Assembly (NCBI GenBank): GCA_024741835.1
Contig: JAENRP010000177.1
Span: forward strand, 14,599-78,598
Direction: 5' to 3'
From: Diplocarpon mali
Lineage: Eukaryota; Ascomycota; Leotiomycetes; Helotiales; Drepanopezizaceae
Length of the DNA stretch: 64,000 bases
Both the position numbers and the translations under genes were made by a program. The notes under the pieces are model-generated. The model had not been told where the DNA came from. It did not search any database and saw only the letters and a program-made list of their open reading frames with translations. Below are positions 22,911 to 34,363 of the stretch, piece by piece (the first letter of the stretch is position 1; each line of letters starts with the position of its first letter).

Positions 22911-23093
22911 AACTTTGACGGCCCGCCACCGGGGACGAGGAGATGCGGATGTTCTTCTGGCTGGGACGGGCCAGGCACGTGGCTTGGGGAAGGTTTATCT
23001 GCGCCTCGTCTCTCTGTATTCCTTTCTTTTCTCTCTCGCCATCATCTATTATCATTGTTCCCTGTTTTCTATTTTCTACGCTCTGCGTTCTTG

Positions 23094-23111
23094 TTTTTTT
23101 TTTTTTTTTTT
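23094..23111 (+). repeat. T18 homopolymer in the niiA 5' leader
   Basis: Eighteen consecutive T at the end of a pyrimidine-rich stretch (about 22990-23135) about 100 bp before the ATG. The following TTCTTACAG at about 23126-23134 looks like a splice acceptor, so a 5'UTR intron is possible. Confidence 0.8.
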
Positions 23112-23209
23112 GGTCCGTTCTTACAGGATCAGTCTCGCGGTGCTCTTCATCTCCTGCTGGAAAGGCACATGTCCCAGAAGTAGAAAATCCCCGATCTGCG
23201 AGTGCCATC

Positions 23210-26200
23210 ATGGCTGGAAACTGGCAGCCACAGGTTCCAGTCGGCGAGATCAAGGCGGGTCCTATCGAAGGCGGCCCTGATGGGGTGGTTGGTTCCGAGA
23301 GAGGGGCTCATGGGCCCGCGAGGAAGCAGGTCGTTGTCGTGGGCTTGGGAATGGTGGGAATTAGTTTCATGTGGGTGGCTCTCTGTCCAGGAAGTATTAC
23401 TGCTCTGAACGCGAGACTGATGGGCTCCCAGCGAGAAACTGATGAAGCTCGATGCGAAGAGGAGGGAATACGATATCCTCGTCATTGGCGAGGAAGCACA
23501 TCTGGCATACAACCGAGTGGGCTTGACCAGCTTCTTCCAGCATAGGAAAGTCGAGAATCTGTATCTCAATCCCACGGGATGGGTAAGTCCCATTCCCTCA
23601 TTTCGGCTGGGCCATCGACTTACGTAGCGCCTGTAGTACGCCGCTGTCCCAGAAGGCTCTTTGAATTACCACCTCAACACCAAGGTTACCGAGATCCACC
23701 CCGAGCAAAAGCTCGTATCATGCTCCTCGGGCGAGACGGTCCCATATGATATTCTCGTCCTAGCCACGGGCTCCGATGCCCTACTCCCGCGCCACACGCC
23801 TGGCCACGATGCCAAAGGCGTTTTTGTCTACCGTACGATAGAAGATCTGCAGAGCCTCATCACATTCGCCGCCGAGAAGAAGGGGACGCACGGAGCCGTA
23901 GTCGGCGGAGGTCTGCTCGGTCTAGAGGCTGCAAAGGCCATGATGGATCTCGGGTGTTTCGAAAAAGTCAAGCTGATTGAGAGGAACCGGTGGGTGTTGA
24001 GCAGACAGCTGGATAGTGATGCGGGGGGGATCGTGGTGGAGCAGGTACAGGCTCTGGGGCTGGAAGTACTGCTCAGCAAGAGGGTGGGCAGGATTGACGT
24101 TACGGAGCATAACGAAGTCAAGGGGGTGGTTTTTGAGGATGGGGAGGAGATGGCATGCTCGACAATCTGTTTCGCCATCGGGATCAGAGCCCGAGACGAA
24201 CTTGCCCGGGGAGCAGGTATCAAGTGTGCCGATCGGGGAGGCGGAATTGTAGTCGGAGAGAACCTTGGCACCAGCGCAGAGGACATCTACGCCATTGGAG
24301 AATGCGCCAGCTGGGAGAGCCAAACCTTTGGTCTCATTGCACCAGGCATCGAGATGGCAGACGTCCTGTCTTTCAACCTCACGCAGGCCAAGGCCCATTC
24401 GTACCGCAAGTTCAGACGCCCGGATTTGAGCACCAAGCTGAAGTTACTCGGTGTTGAGGTCGCCAGTTTTGGAGACTTCTTTGCCGACCGGGATGGACCC
24501 AAACATCTTCCTGTTCGTGCAGCTAGGAAGAAAGAAGCGGCTCCTGATGCGCCGAGCAAGCTTACCGACGGGCCTGCCCCCTCTCCTGTGAAGGCCTTGA
24601 CATATAAGGATCCCTTCTTGGCTGTCTACAAGAAGTATCTCTTTACCCCAGATGGCAAGTATCTTCTCGGGGGCATGATGATTGGGGATACGCGGGACTA
24701 TGTGAGACTGGTCCCCTTGGTCAAGAACCAGAAGATGCTCGAAGTCCCGCCTAGCCAGTTCATTCTCGGCGCTGGCAGAGAAGGAGACGACGGCGGCGAT
24801 GATCTGGACGACGACACACAGATCTGCTCCTGTCACAACGTCACCAAAGGCGATGTGGTTTCCCACGTCAAAAACGGAAGCTGCAGGAGCACTGGCGACG
24901 TCAAGAGCTGCACCAAAGCTGGCACCGGGTGCGGTGGCTGCATGCCGCTCGTAACCAGCATCTTTAACGCGCAGATGAAGGCCATGGGCCAGGAGATCAG
25001 AAACCACATATGTCTGCACTTCGATTACTCGCGCGCCGACCTCTACAACATCATCTCGATCAAGAAACTCAAGACGCTGGCGGAGGTCATGGCGGAAGCG
25101 GGTAATGATCCGTCCAGCCAGGGATGCGAGGCGTGCAAACCGAGCATTGGCAGCATTTTTTCGTCGCTGTACAACAGCCATGTCCTGGAGAAGCCTGTTC
25201 ATGGTCTGCAGGAGACCAACGATCGCTTTCTGGCCAACATCCAGCGCAACGGCACCTTTTCCGTCATTCCCCGCGTCTCAGCCGGAGAAATCACGCCCGA
25301 GAAGTTGATAGTCATTGGTAATGTCGCCAAGAAGTACAACCTATATACCAAGATCACCGGTGGTCAACGCATCGATCTCTTCGGCGCCAAGAAGCATGAG
25401 CTCATTCCTATCTGGAGGGAGCTGGTGGAAGGTGGCTTTGAGAGCGGGCATGGCTATGCGAAGAGTTTGCGGACCGTGAAGAGTTGTGTTGGGAGTACGT
25501 GGTGCAGATATGGTATTGGGGATAGCGTGGGTATGGCGGTTAGGTTGGAGGAGAGGTACAAGAGCATCAGGAGTCCGCACAAGATGAAGGGAGGTGTAAG
25601 TGGGTGCGTGCGGGAGTGTGCTGAGGCGCAGAACAAAGAGTGGGTTTTCCCCTTTCCATCTTGTTTGGGTTGACAATCTTGCGACGACGCAAAACTCTGA
25701 ACTGAGCCGTGGCGTTGGAGATGCTGTTTGCGCCCTCTCCTGTTGCAAACTAAGCTCAGAAACCTATGAGCTCCTAATGCCCCTCCTGTCGTGACGGGGA
25801 CCGAGCCATTCCAGTACCAACGCCAGTCTGGCACGATTGGCCCAAGTCCGGGAGTGTCGGACCTGGAGGAAAACATCGACTCTGTGCCCATGTGCCAGTG
25901 CAACATATCCTCACTTCCCTTGCTCATGTTCAGATGCCTGTTCGTTTTCCATATCTATGCATAAGACCCCGCCAATACTAACACCTGCCCAGCTTCGGCC
26001 TCATAGCCACCGAAAAGGGCTTCAACATCTTCGTCGGCGGCAATGGCGGTGCCAGCCCGAGACACTCCGAGCTCCTCGCAAAGGACGTTCCTCCTGACGA
26101 CGTGGTACCTGTCCTAGATCGCTACCTAATGTTCTACATCCGCACCGCCGACAAATTGCAACGTACCGCGCGCTGGCTCGAGAACCTCCCAGGGGGAATC

Positions 26201-27019
26201 AGATACCTGCGTGAAGTGATCCTGGAAGACAAGCTCGGCATCTGCGCCTCGCTAGAAGCGCAGATGGAAGAGCTGGTCGGCACTTTCTTCGACGAGTGGG
26301 CCGAGGCCATCAGGGACCCTGAGAAGAGCAGGCGATTTACGCAGTTCGACAACACGGCCGATACCCTCGAGAGCATGGAGCTCGAGCAGGACCGGGGACA
26401 GACGCGGCCGGTGTACTGGGCGAAGGAGAGCGCGAAGGTTGATTTCACGAACACCAAGTGGACAAGCCTGGCGTGGCAGCCCGTCATCGAGGCCTCGCAC
26501 TTTCGCGGCGCGGATGACGCGCCGAATGGCATCTCGGCGAACATCAAGAGAGGCGATACGCAGCTGGCTGTTTTCAGAGTCCGAGGGAGGTGGCTGGCAA
26601 GCCAGCAGATGTGTCCCCACAAACGCGCATTCGTCCTCTCGGACGGGTTGATCGGCGACTCGAACGACAAGCTGTGGGTCTCTTGCCCTTACCATAAGCG
26701 CAACTACGATCTCAACGGCGCCAACGCCGGGCGCTGCCAGAACGACGACGAGGTCAGCATCGCGGTGTTCCCCGTCGAGGAGCGCGAGGACGGGTGGGTG
26801 TACCTCAAGCTGCCGCCCGTGCACGAGCTCGACGGCGTCTTGGGCACGAGGAAGTGGATGGTGAGGAAGGGGGAGAGCGGCGAGGAGCCGTTCGAGAAGC
26901 TGGATCGGCGCATCGGCCGGAACGGGGTGGGCATGAAGGGCCGGAAGCCGTTCGAGGCGAAGAGAGAGCTGCTGGCTGCCGCGAGCCCGGGGGAGAAGGC
27001 GGCGGGCATCGACTGGTAG
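23210..27019 (+). CDS. niiA: Assimilatory NAD(P)H nitrite reductase
   Basis: It reduces nitrite to ammonium with six electrons in the cytosol. Exons: 23210-23370, 23432-23582, 23637-25639, 25993-27019; introns 61, 54 and 353 nt; all phases fit; 1113 aa, close to the Aspergillus enzyme. Domain order: FAD motif [10 protein letters not shown] (residues 41-50); NAD(P)H-binding [22 protein letters not shown]-like [2Fe-2S] domain with [12 protein letters not shown] and [11 protein letters not shown]; ferredoxin-like half domain; sirohaem/[4Fe-4S] cysteines in [11 protein letters not shown] and SGCVRECAE; and a C-terminal Rieske-like domain with MCPHKRAF and [13 protein letters not shown]. The long third intron interrupts the sirohaem domain just after the last cluster cysteine. 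The promoter holds NirA and GATA motifs. Unlike the classic cluster, no nitrate reductase or NNP nitrate transporter is beside it. Confidence 0.96.
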
Positions 27020-27872
27020 GTTGCTCGCCCGACGGGCCAGTCTTGTGGGTGTCTTGTCTTGGACTCCTGGGGCGTTCGGGCTGCACTGTACCTAGATCTG
27101 GGAGCTACCGGGTTCCCTTCTCCCATATGGAGACGCATGGCGCGTTGATCGAGAACCACTCACTCGGCCGTTCATGGTCGTCTGTCCCTGGTCAAGCGAG
27201 ACCATGGTTCGCGGTATTTCCATTCAGGCATGTACTTCCATTCCGACATGGGCGCTCCAGCTCCACACACCACAGCCTGACCTCCTCACCTGCTGCCTCG
27301 AACACCGACGCGTGGCTTTGTGAATGGGTTTTTAGACCTGGGCCTCGCTTATTATTATCAACACAAGAACGCCTGGCGACGGGACTGCTTCTCCTCACCC
27401 GAGCTCTGCGAAGAGGCTTCCTGCAGTACCTATGAGTGTAATATGCAACACAGCCCGGCACTCTATAGAACAAAAGACCTGCAGCATCTCCCAGCCCTCG
27501 TCTGAATCCCAAGGGCCGGACTTGATCCGCGCGCTCGTAAGTGCGCCGCCCATCGCCTGGGCGGCTGGCGCGATTGGCAACCCGCACATGATGAATCTGA
27601 ACGAGACGGGCGCGAGGACTCCAGCTCGGGCGGTTTGCGCTCAACCAGACGCCTTTGGGTTTTGAGGAGTGAGAGCCAGGACTGAGAAATCACTTTACGC
27701 TTGCGGATAGTCTTGCCTGGGAGGAGGGAGGGCGAGGATTGAGGCACGATCTTTAAGAGGGGATCGGTGCTGCTGTGCCTGAATGGAGTATCTGGGAGGG
27801 AAGCCGAGATTTGGAGTGGTTTGGATTGAGCCGAGAGGGGACTGTTGCGCCCGACAACCGCAATAGCTGCAC
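27020..27872. other. Convergent intergenic spacer
   Basis: The 3' flanks of niiA and the MFS gene meet here. Overlapping short frames on both strands show no domains. No terminator-like signal was identified. Confidence 0.5.
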
Positions 27873-29359
27873 CTACCCCTGATCTGGGGCCTCGCTCTCA
27901 CTCAGCCTCTCTTCCTCGGCACGATCATCACGAGTCTCGTGCCCACTAAACACCGCCAACATCCCCAGATCATACATGGCCTTCAGGGATCCTGCCGTGA
28001 CAAATGCCACCCAGAAAAGTCCTTTGCCAGCTAGAAGCCCCGTGACGAGAGGGCCGAAGCTCTGACCGAGAGTCTTGGCCACGTTGATGATTCCCATCGC
28101 TGCGGTACGTTCGTGGGGTAGCACCACGGCTGCGAGGAACGCTGTGCGCGGGGCTACATCCATCGATTGTGTGCAGGAGCGCAGGATGAGGAAGAGCATT
28201 GCGATGGGCAGGGAGGACAGTATTGGAATGAGAGCCAGGAAGATGGCGGAGGGTAAATGGGTAAAAACCATGGTCTACTTCAGTCAGCCACGCCGAGGAT
28301 GAAGCAGGTAGCTGGTACTTGGATATTTCCGATTCTCTTCGCTATCGAGGATGCCAGCAGCATGGATACAGCGGCAACGATAGCGGTAGTGAAGAAGAGA
28401 GTGCCCAGCACACCCTCCTTCATATTGAACTTCTGATGGAAAAAATAAGTCACCCAAGACCTAGAGATCTCATTAGGACTGTCCAGCGTGAAACGGGGTG
28501 GATACACTCACAGCGGGGCAAGACCAGAGGAGAAAGAATCGAGCATGAAAAGGATGCACAGCTGGCAGACTATCGTCCTGCTCTCCGGGCTGATCGTCGA
28601 AAGCTTGGACAAGAGCCAGTTTCTCTTCTTTTGCTCTTGGTCCTCGGCCCCATCTCTAATCAACGGCGACGTCTCCACCTCCTCATCGGGGGCCACCTTC
28701 TCCTCTAGCTCGACTGCCCGGCTGAGAGCCAACGTGAGAAGTAACTTCAGAAGGCCAAGCACAGCATAGACCGAGAATACCGCCCGATATGCCTGGGTAG
28801 CCTCCCATTTGAGATCCTCGACCATGTAGGTTAGCACCCATCCGGTGGTCATGAGCCCAAGAGCTGTCCCTGTCGCGGCTATCAGCGAGTACCAAGCATA
28901 AACGTCTCCTCTATTGGCGACGGGTGTCAAGTGTGCAATGATCGACTCTTCGATGGCTCGGAAAGGTCCTATTTCGTTGCCGCTCGGGCTGATCACCCCC
29001 ACGATAGCTGCCAGGAGCAGAATCCAGTAGTTGTCACAGAGTGCAAACATCGCCCCGGCAGCACTCATCAACAGCGCCCCGGCTGCCAGGACACATTTTC
29101 TTCCCAGTGCATCCGCACACAGCGTCAGTACAGCGCTGATCGCGAGATCCCCCAGCAGGGTGAGCGTCATGAACAAGCCAACCCGCTCCTCCGAGATCCC
29201 GAGCTCTCGCAGGCGGGACACGAGGATGAGAGTCGAGCCCCCATAGGCGACGAGTCGGACGAAGCGCTGGCAGCAGAGAAGCTTGACATCGACCGGTGAA
29301 GACCACAAGGAGGTGATGCCCAGCTCTTCCAGACCGCGGGATACGCACCGCGATGCCAT
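27873..29359 (-). CDS. Major facilitator superfamily transporter, substrate unknown
   Basis: An integral membrane secondary transporter. Exons: 29359-28512, 28460-28319, 28274-27873; introns of 51 nt (GTGAGT...CTCTAG) and 44 nt (GTACCA...AAGTAG); frame kept; 463 aa. N-terminal half: membrane helices with the MFS loop 2-3 motif seen as DALGRKCVLAAGALL, followed by YWILLLAAIVGVISPSG. A charged central loop (residues about 220-255, EEKVAPDEEVETSPLIRDG) separates the halves. The C-terminal half carries SWVTYFFHQKFNMKEGVLG, SIAKRIGN, and a helix with RTAFLAAVVLPHERTAAMG. It lacks the NNP nitrate signature, so despite its position beside niiA it should not be called a nitrate transporter. It resembles the general MFS-1 families of fungi. 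Confidence 0.85.
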
Positions 29360-31127
29360 TACGAAGTACGGTGGGGGGCCTGCTCTCCTCTGGGTTATCC
29401 TTTTGGAGTGAGTTGGTATTGCACCGGCGGCTGTCGATTGGCATGTCTACCTGGCAACTATGTCGGCCTAGAGCTGTGGTGGCTCAAGCCACCGTCTATA
29501 GTTGTGCGGCTTGTAGTCTGGGTAGAGTCTGCGTGCGTCAGAAGGTGCCCATAGATTCTAGGATTTCTCAAGGGGGCATATTTACATGAAATCTGGGCTG
29601 GGAATAACCTGAGCGCTTGGCGACTACTCCGCGCCGGAAGTAAGCTGGGGGAGGGGGAGCGGCGGGGCAGGGATTACTAAAACATATATGTATAAACATG
29701 TATACATGTACATGTACATGTATATAGCTATGGAATCCTCTGATGATAGTCTAGAAGAGTGCACGAGAAAGTATGAGGTGCAAACGATGGTTGTTGGTTG
29801 TCTTGTACTCTAAGAGAGAGAGTGAGCTCTCTAAACTCGAGAATATCTAAGTGGGGGTGCTTAGGCCTTAGAGCCTTGGCACTGAGTCATGTGACTAGCA
29901 TGTGATATGCACTCACCTGCAACAATATACATCTACATATAGATTTATATACACGTATATCCATAAGCATATATACACACATACATATACATATATACTC
30001 CTGAACGGCTTAGATTGCCCTTCATCAGAAAGCGAGACATAGGGCTGATCCCGTGCAAGTCCAAGGTAAGAGTAACGACCGTTCGCCTTGCCGACAATGA
30101 CTTCACCCAACCATCCTTTCGGTGTATGTTACCTGGGCATATCAGATGGTCGGCATTAGCACTCCAAACATCTCAACCCTCCTGGAACCACGTCCGAAGG
30201 CGACGTTCAAGCCATGCCTGGGGAGGAGCATCAGGATCATTCAAGCTGGGCCCGAGGATGTGCCTAGGAGGCGGTGTTGGAGTCATGCCTCCACAGGGCA
30301 GAGAATGCGATCTCTCACGTCAAATCAGGTCAGACCACATCCGTTCTCTCATGGCAGCCGGCTCGGATTCGAATGCTCTTCCTCGAGTTTGATCGTTGCC
30401 CAATAGATTCCTGGCCGCCGGCGACTCGGTCAAAAGCACAGCAAAAGGTCTAAATACTCATGCTTTACATGGGCTGACGTCACGGGCCTTGAGCGAATTC
30501 GGGCATTTGACTGTGCTTCGAAGTACCTCGCACCACCTCGCCCTCACTTGGCTTGTGTCCGGCCATCCTCCCACGCTCGCCATCTCCAACCTCGTCCATC
30601 ATCCACCGGGTGACTAAACGCGCCAGACACCTCACTCTCACCACACACGCATCGTGTCTGTCTCCTCCATCAACATACTCGGTCGTGTGAAGGATCATGC
30701 CCCCTCCCCCCCTTTATTTTCCCTCTCTTCGACGTGCTGGGGGAGGTTGGTATGCAAGGCTACCCAATCTGCCTTGACTTTCGGCCCGATCCGGCTAGAG
30801 CTCCTGCAAAACTGTACACACACCAAACCCGATTGGTTTCCAACTCACCGTTGTCTCTTATCCTGTCTAAAAAAAAATCTTCCTGGGCGCCAGTCACTCT
30901 TCAATTCTTCAGATTCCCAAATCTCTCGCGATCTTCCTTTCCGCAATCGCCTCGACCCTCTCCGAAACCCCAGCCTTCTACAAATGTGTCTTCGAAGTCT
31001 CGACGGTGAGTAGCTTGCGTCTCTTGGTCGTTGGGTGAGCAACGTAGGGCCTGCTAAGCCTATGTCCCACAGATTGCAAAGCGATTTCTCTGCGAGTTTG
31101 GAGGAAATCTGTGGACCGAGACCGGGG
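29360..31127. other. Divergent intergenic region with AT microsatellites and the BTB gene leader
   Basis: The left part carries TA/CATA-rich simple sequence (29677-30000). The right part is pyrimidine-rich (30690-30990), typical of fungal promoters and leaders. A likely 5'UTR intron, GTGAGT at about 31002 to CCCACAG ending at 31073, precedes the BTB start codon. No gene is otherwise supported. Confidence 0.5.
29677..30000. repeat. Palindromic TA/CATGTA microsatellites
   Basis: Two clusters of alternating purine-pyrimidine sequence: 29677-29730 (ACATGTATACATGTACATGT type, self-complementary) and 29922-30000 (TATACACATACATATAC type). They flank about 190 bp of ordinary sequence and could extrude cruciforms. 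Confidence 0.7.
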
Positions 31128-34100
31128 ATGGCGATGGCGCCCGAAGTATTGATTTTCATGCCAAATGGCGACGTAACATTGAAGCTTACGCGACATATCG
31201 TATCGGAGCCGATTGCACAGGTTACGGAGATTAGATCCTCGACGGCCCAAGAACTTGTCGATGAAGACGCGGAAATCGAGGCCGCGCTGGGAATTGAGCC
31301 GCCGACGCCAGCCGACGAGGAAAACCTCGTGTTCTACGCTCCCGACGCGCCCGGGGCCGACGACGGTCCGTTTTATCCTCCAACGCCCAGAGCAAGGGGC
31401 TCCGATGCTTCGAGACGGGATCGCTCGCCCAGTCCACCGGCGTCTTTTTGGGCGGCGTTGAAGCGGCAGGCGGAGCAGGTCAATGGCACCGGAGATGCTG
31501 TTGACGGTGAGACGGCCTCGGCGATGAGCAAAGAGAGGGAGGCGCAGAGGATCGTGCTCGCGAGCCACGAAGTGCAGGCCATTTGTTCCTCCCGCCATTT
31601 GATGCTCGCGTCCCGGTATTTCGAAAGGATCCTGAGCGGCGAGTTCAAGGAAGCAAGGGTGCTGCGGACAACGGGCCATGTGCAGATTGAATTCTTGGAG
31701 GAGGATTTGGAGAGTATGATTATCTTGCTGAACATCATCCATGGCGCGAGTCGGAAAGTGCCGAGAATTCTCACTCTGGAGGGGCTGGGTACGCTCGCAG
31801 CTTTGGTGAGCAAGTTCGCGATGCTTGAAAGCGTGGACTTCTTCTCCGATACGTGGATCGATCAGATGAAGCGGGAGGGCTTACCGAAAGTATACAGTAG
31901 GGACGTGGTCAGGCTGCTGTACGTGTTTTGGGTCTTTGATCGTGAGAAGGAGTTTGGTGACATGACAAGATTGGCGCAGCGGGAGAGTGATGAAGGTTTT
32001 GAGGAGGATGTTAAGGGCTTGGCGATTCCGCGTGGCATTGTTGAGGCCATCAAAACTGGTCGCCAGTCCGCCATAGAATCAGCCATGTCTATCGTCCACG
32101 CCCTCATCACGAGGTACATGGATGGATCCGACCATTGCGATGCAGCACTCGACGATGAGCTGCGATATGCTTGCGATGCCATGGTCCTCGGTTCTCTGCT
32201 GAAGAGTTCTAGGAAGATTGGTCTCTGGCCAAAGCCTCAAGCACCGTTCCCAGGCAGGAAGTGGAGAGATGTGGCAAAAGACATCAGGGGAATCAGGATC
32301 CTGGACGTCTGTAACAAGACAAGTTCCAGGAGGTGGAATTCTCATGGGCCATCAGGCAATGCGCATGGGATTGAGGATGAGATTGAGGGTGCTTTGAAGG
32401 ACGTGGAGAAGGGGCTAAGCGGGTTGAAACTGAAAGACTATGCGAAGAAGATGTAAGTCGTGGAAATATTGGGTCCTTAAACACGAAGAGTGCTGACTTG
32501 GACAGTGACGACTACATTCCTGTATATGTGCCAGAGCCAGAGGTACTGGCGCCTGTGGCTTGCACTCAAGAGGCTCTAGTGCCTCTAGCACACTCGAATG
32601 GCAGTTTAAACTCGAATACGAACGGCAACCGGGTCCGAAGCCCCGAGATTAAGGCATTCCGAGGGGAACCGCGAGATGCAAACCCTTATGGCGTCTCTAG
32701 AGAGCAAGCGGTCCCGAGAGCAGAGCCGAAGGAGTATCATGAGTCTCACGAGTCCTCATCCGCGTCTTTAACTGTGACAGCGGCCAACAACAGCCCGAAC
32801 ACGACACCGTCACCTGCTCCGCCATATCGGGACGTCGACGGCGAAGATCCCAGGCAGCAGACGCCCCAAGTACCGCAGCAGATCAGAGGACGAGGCGCAC
32901 CCCAAGCCCTCATCCGAGAAAACAAGTCCCAGCCCGAGACTAAGCAGGAGGTTGGAGAGCAGGCGATGCAGTCTCTCTTCTCGTGGCGTAGCAGTGAATC
33001 TCGAGACCACCCGGCGCCTGTAAGAGAATCACCTATGTCACAACATTCGAGTGGCTCTGTGCAGCAGGAAGCTCAGGCGCATAACTTGTCGCCGGAGGCT
33101 AGTGCGCATGAAGTCTCGTCCAGAAAACCTATGCCAGGTCCAGCGGCGCCTCAAAATCATTATCATAATGGCAGCTCGGCTCCTACGGGCACCCCACTAG
33201 CCCATGCACCCGTCAAAGCGACGAATGTCTCGGGGCCTGTGGCGGCTACAAACGGCTTCTCCCAGCACGCACAAGCAAAACCATCACCGCGGAACAGTAT
33301 TCAGGAAGCTGCATCTCCCAAACCCCCTCCAGTGCCACCGCCTCACAAAGACCCAAGTCCAAATAGCTCAGTGAGCACTTCATCTTCACCATCTTCCAAG
33401 TACGGGATCTCTTCAAGCTCCTACTCTTCTCAACCCATCATCCACCAAGACGTACAGCGCCAGCCCCAATCTCCGCCTCGGCACAGCAGACATGATATAT
33501 CGTCTGCAAAGGCCACGCCCCCATCTCCGCCAAACCAGAACGACCCCCAGAATCACAACAGCCATAGTCCACCGTCTGCTCCAACGAGCAACTCTGCTAG
33601 ACGAGCCAATGCCACCAGCACCCCTCTGCCCCCATCCCCACAGGAAGAGTTACCAACACCAGCACCAATTCGTAGGGAACCAATATACAGAGAAGCAACA
33701 CAGAGAGAAGCAATCAGAAGCGCCGCTCCTGACAGGAGACTCGTACGGACGCCTTCAAATCCACAAATACCGCTCGTCAGGGAAGATATGAAATCGCCAA
33801 CGCCCTCTCACGGGAGGATTTTATCCTTGGATGATGCGGCTTTGGGGATCCATTCTCGGAATTTAAACTCGCATTCGAATGTTAGTACGAGAAACGTGTA
33901 CAAGAATAATGGCCATACTTCCAGTAACCACGAGGATCGAAACGCAACCATTGACAACTTCGATTCGACTTCGAATTCAAATTCAGCCTCAAGGATCGCC
34001 GCAGCAAACAACGGTCATGGACATTTATACCAAGAGGAGCGTAGATCCACCACCAGCAACAGTGATAGGAAAGGGGCCAACGGAGCCAACAGCAACAAGA

Positions 34101-34363
34101 GCGACAGGAAAGCTGCAAATGGCGAAAGAAAATCTCCTTCTCCACCTGCTCTAGCAATGGCGGCTGTCAACAAAGGGCGAGAAGCCAGAGAAGTTGCCGG
34201 GGGCCGAGAGAGCCCGTTGAAGCAGGTGCAGAGTGCTGAGAACGAGCGTGATGGAGAAGATAAGGAGGTGCTGGATATCGAGGAGCTCGATGCCTGGGTG
34301 CCGCCTGCCCAGAACTTCAGGGTGAGGAAGGGGAAGAAGGTTTTTACCAATCGATTTTCGTGA
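31128..34363 (+). CDS. BTB/POZ domain protein with a long disordered C-terminal region
   Basis: Exon 31128-32452, intron 32453-32505 (53 nt, GTAAGT...GACAG with CTGAC branch site), exon 32506-34363; 1060 aa. The join reads ...LKDYAKK|IDDYIPVYVPEPE in frame, so the two open frames form one gene. The N-terminal 220 residues contain a divergent BTB fold: VLIFMPNGDVTLKL, then after a Pro-rich insertion HLMLASRYFERILSGEFKEA, a hallmark of fungal BTB proteins. A helical region follows to about residue 440. The second exon is almost all Ser/Pro/Asn/Gln-rich low complexity with SPPxPPP tracts and Asn-rich runs, ending in a more ordered acidic/basic tail (VLDIEELDAWVPPAQNFRVRK). BTB domains mediate dimers or Cul3 adaptor binding; the actual role here is unknown. 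An upstream start at 31062 lies inside the likely UTR intron. Confidence 0.8.

Noticed and set aside
24444..25202. 252-codon minus frame inside niiA
   Set aside because: Antisense shadow of the nitrite reductase coding region.
27873..29359. Nitrate transporter forming a nitrate cluster with niiA
   Set aside because: The protein lacks the NNP family signature and is a general MFS-1 type; there is no niaD in the window.
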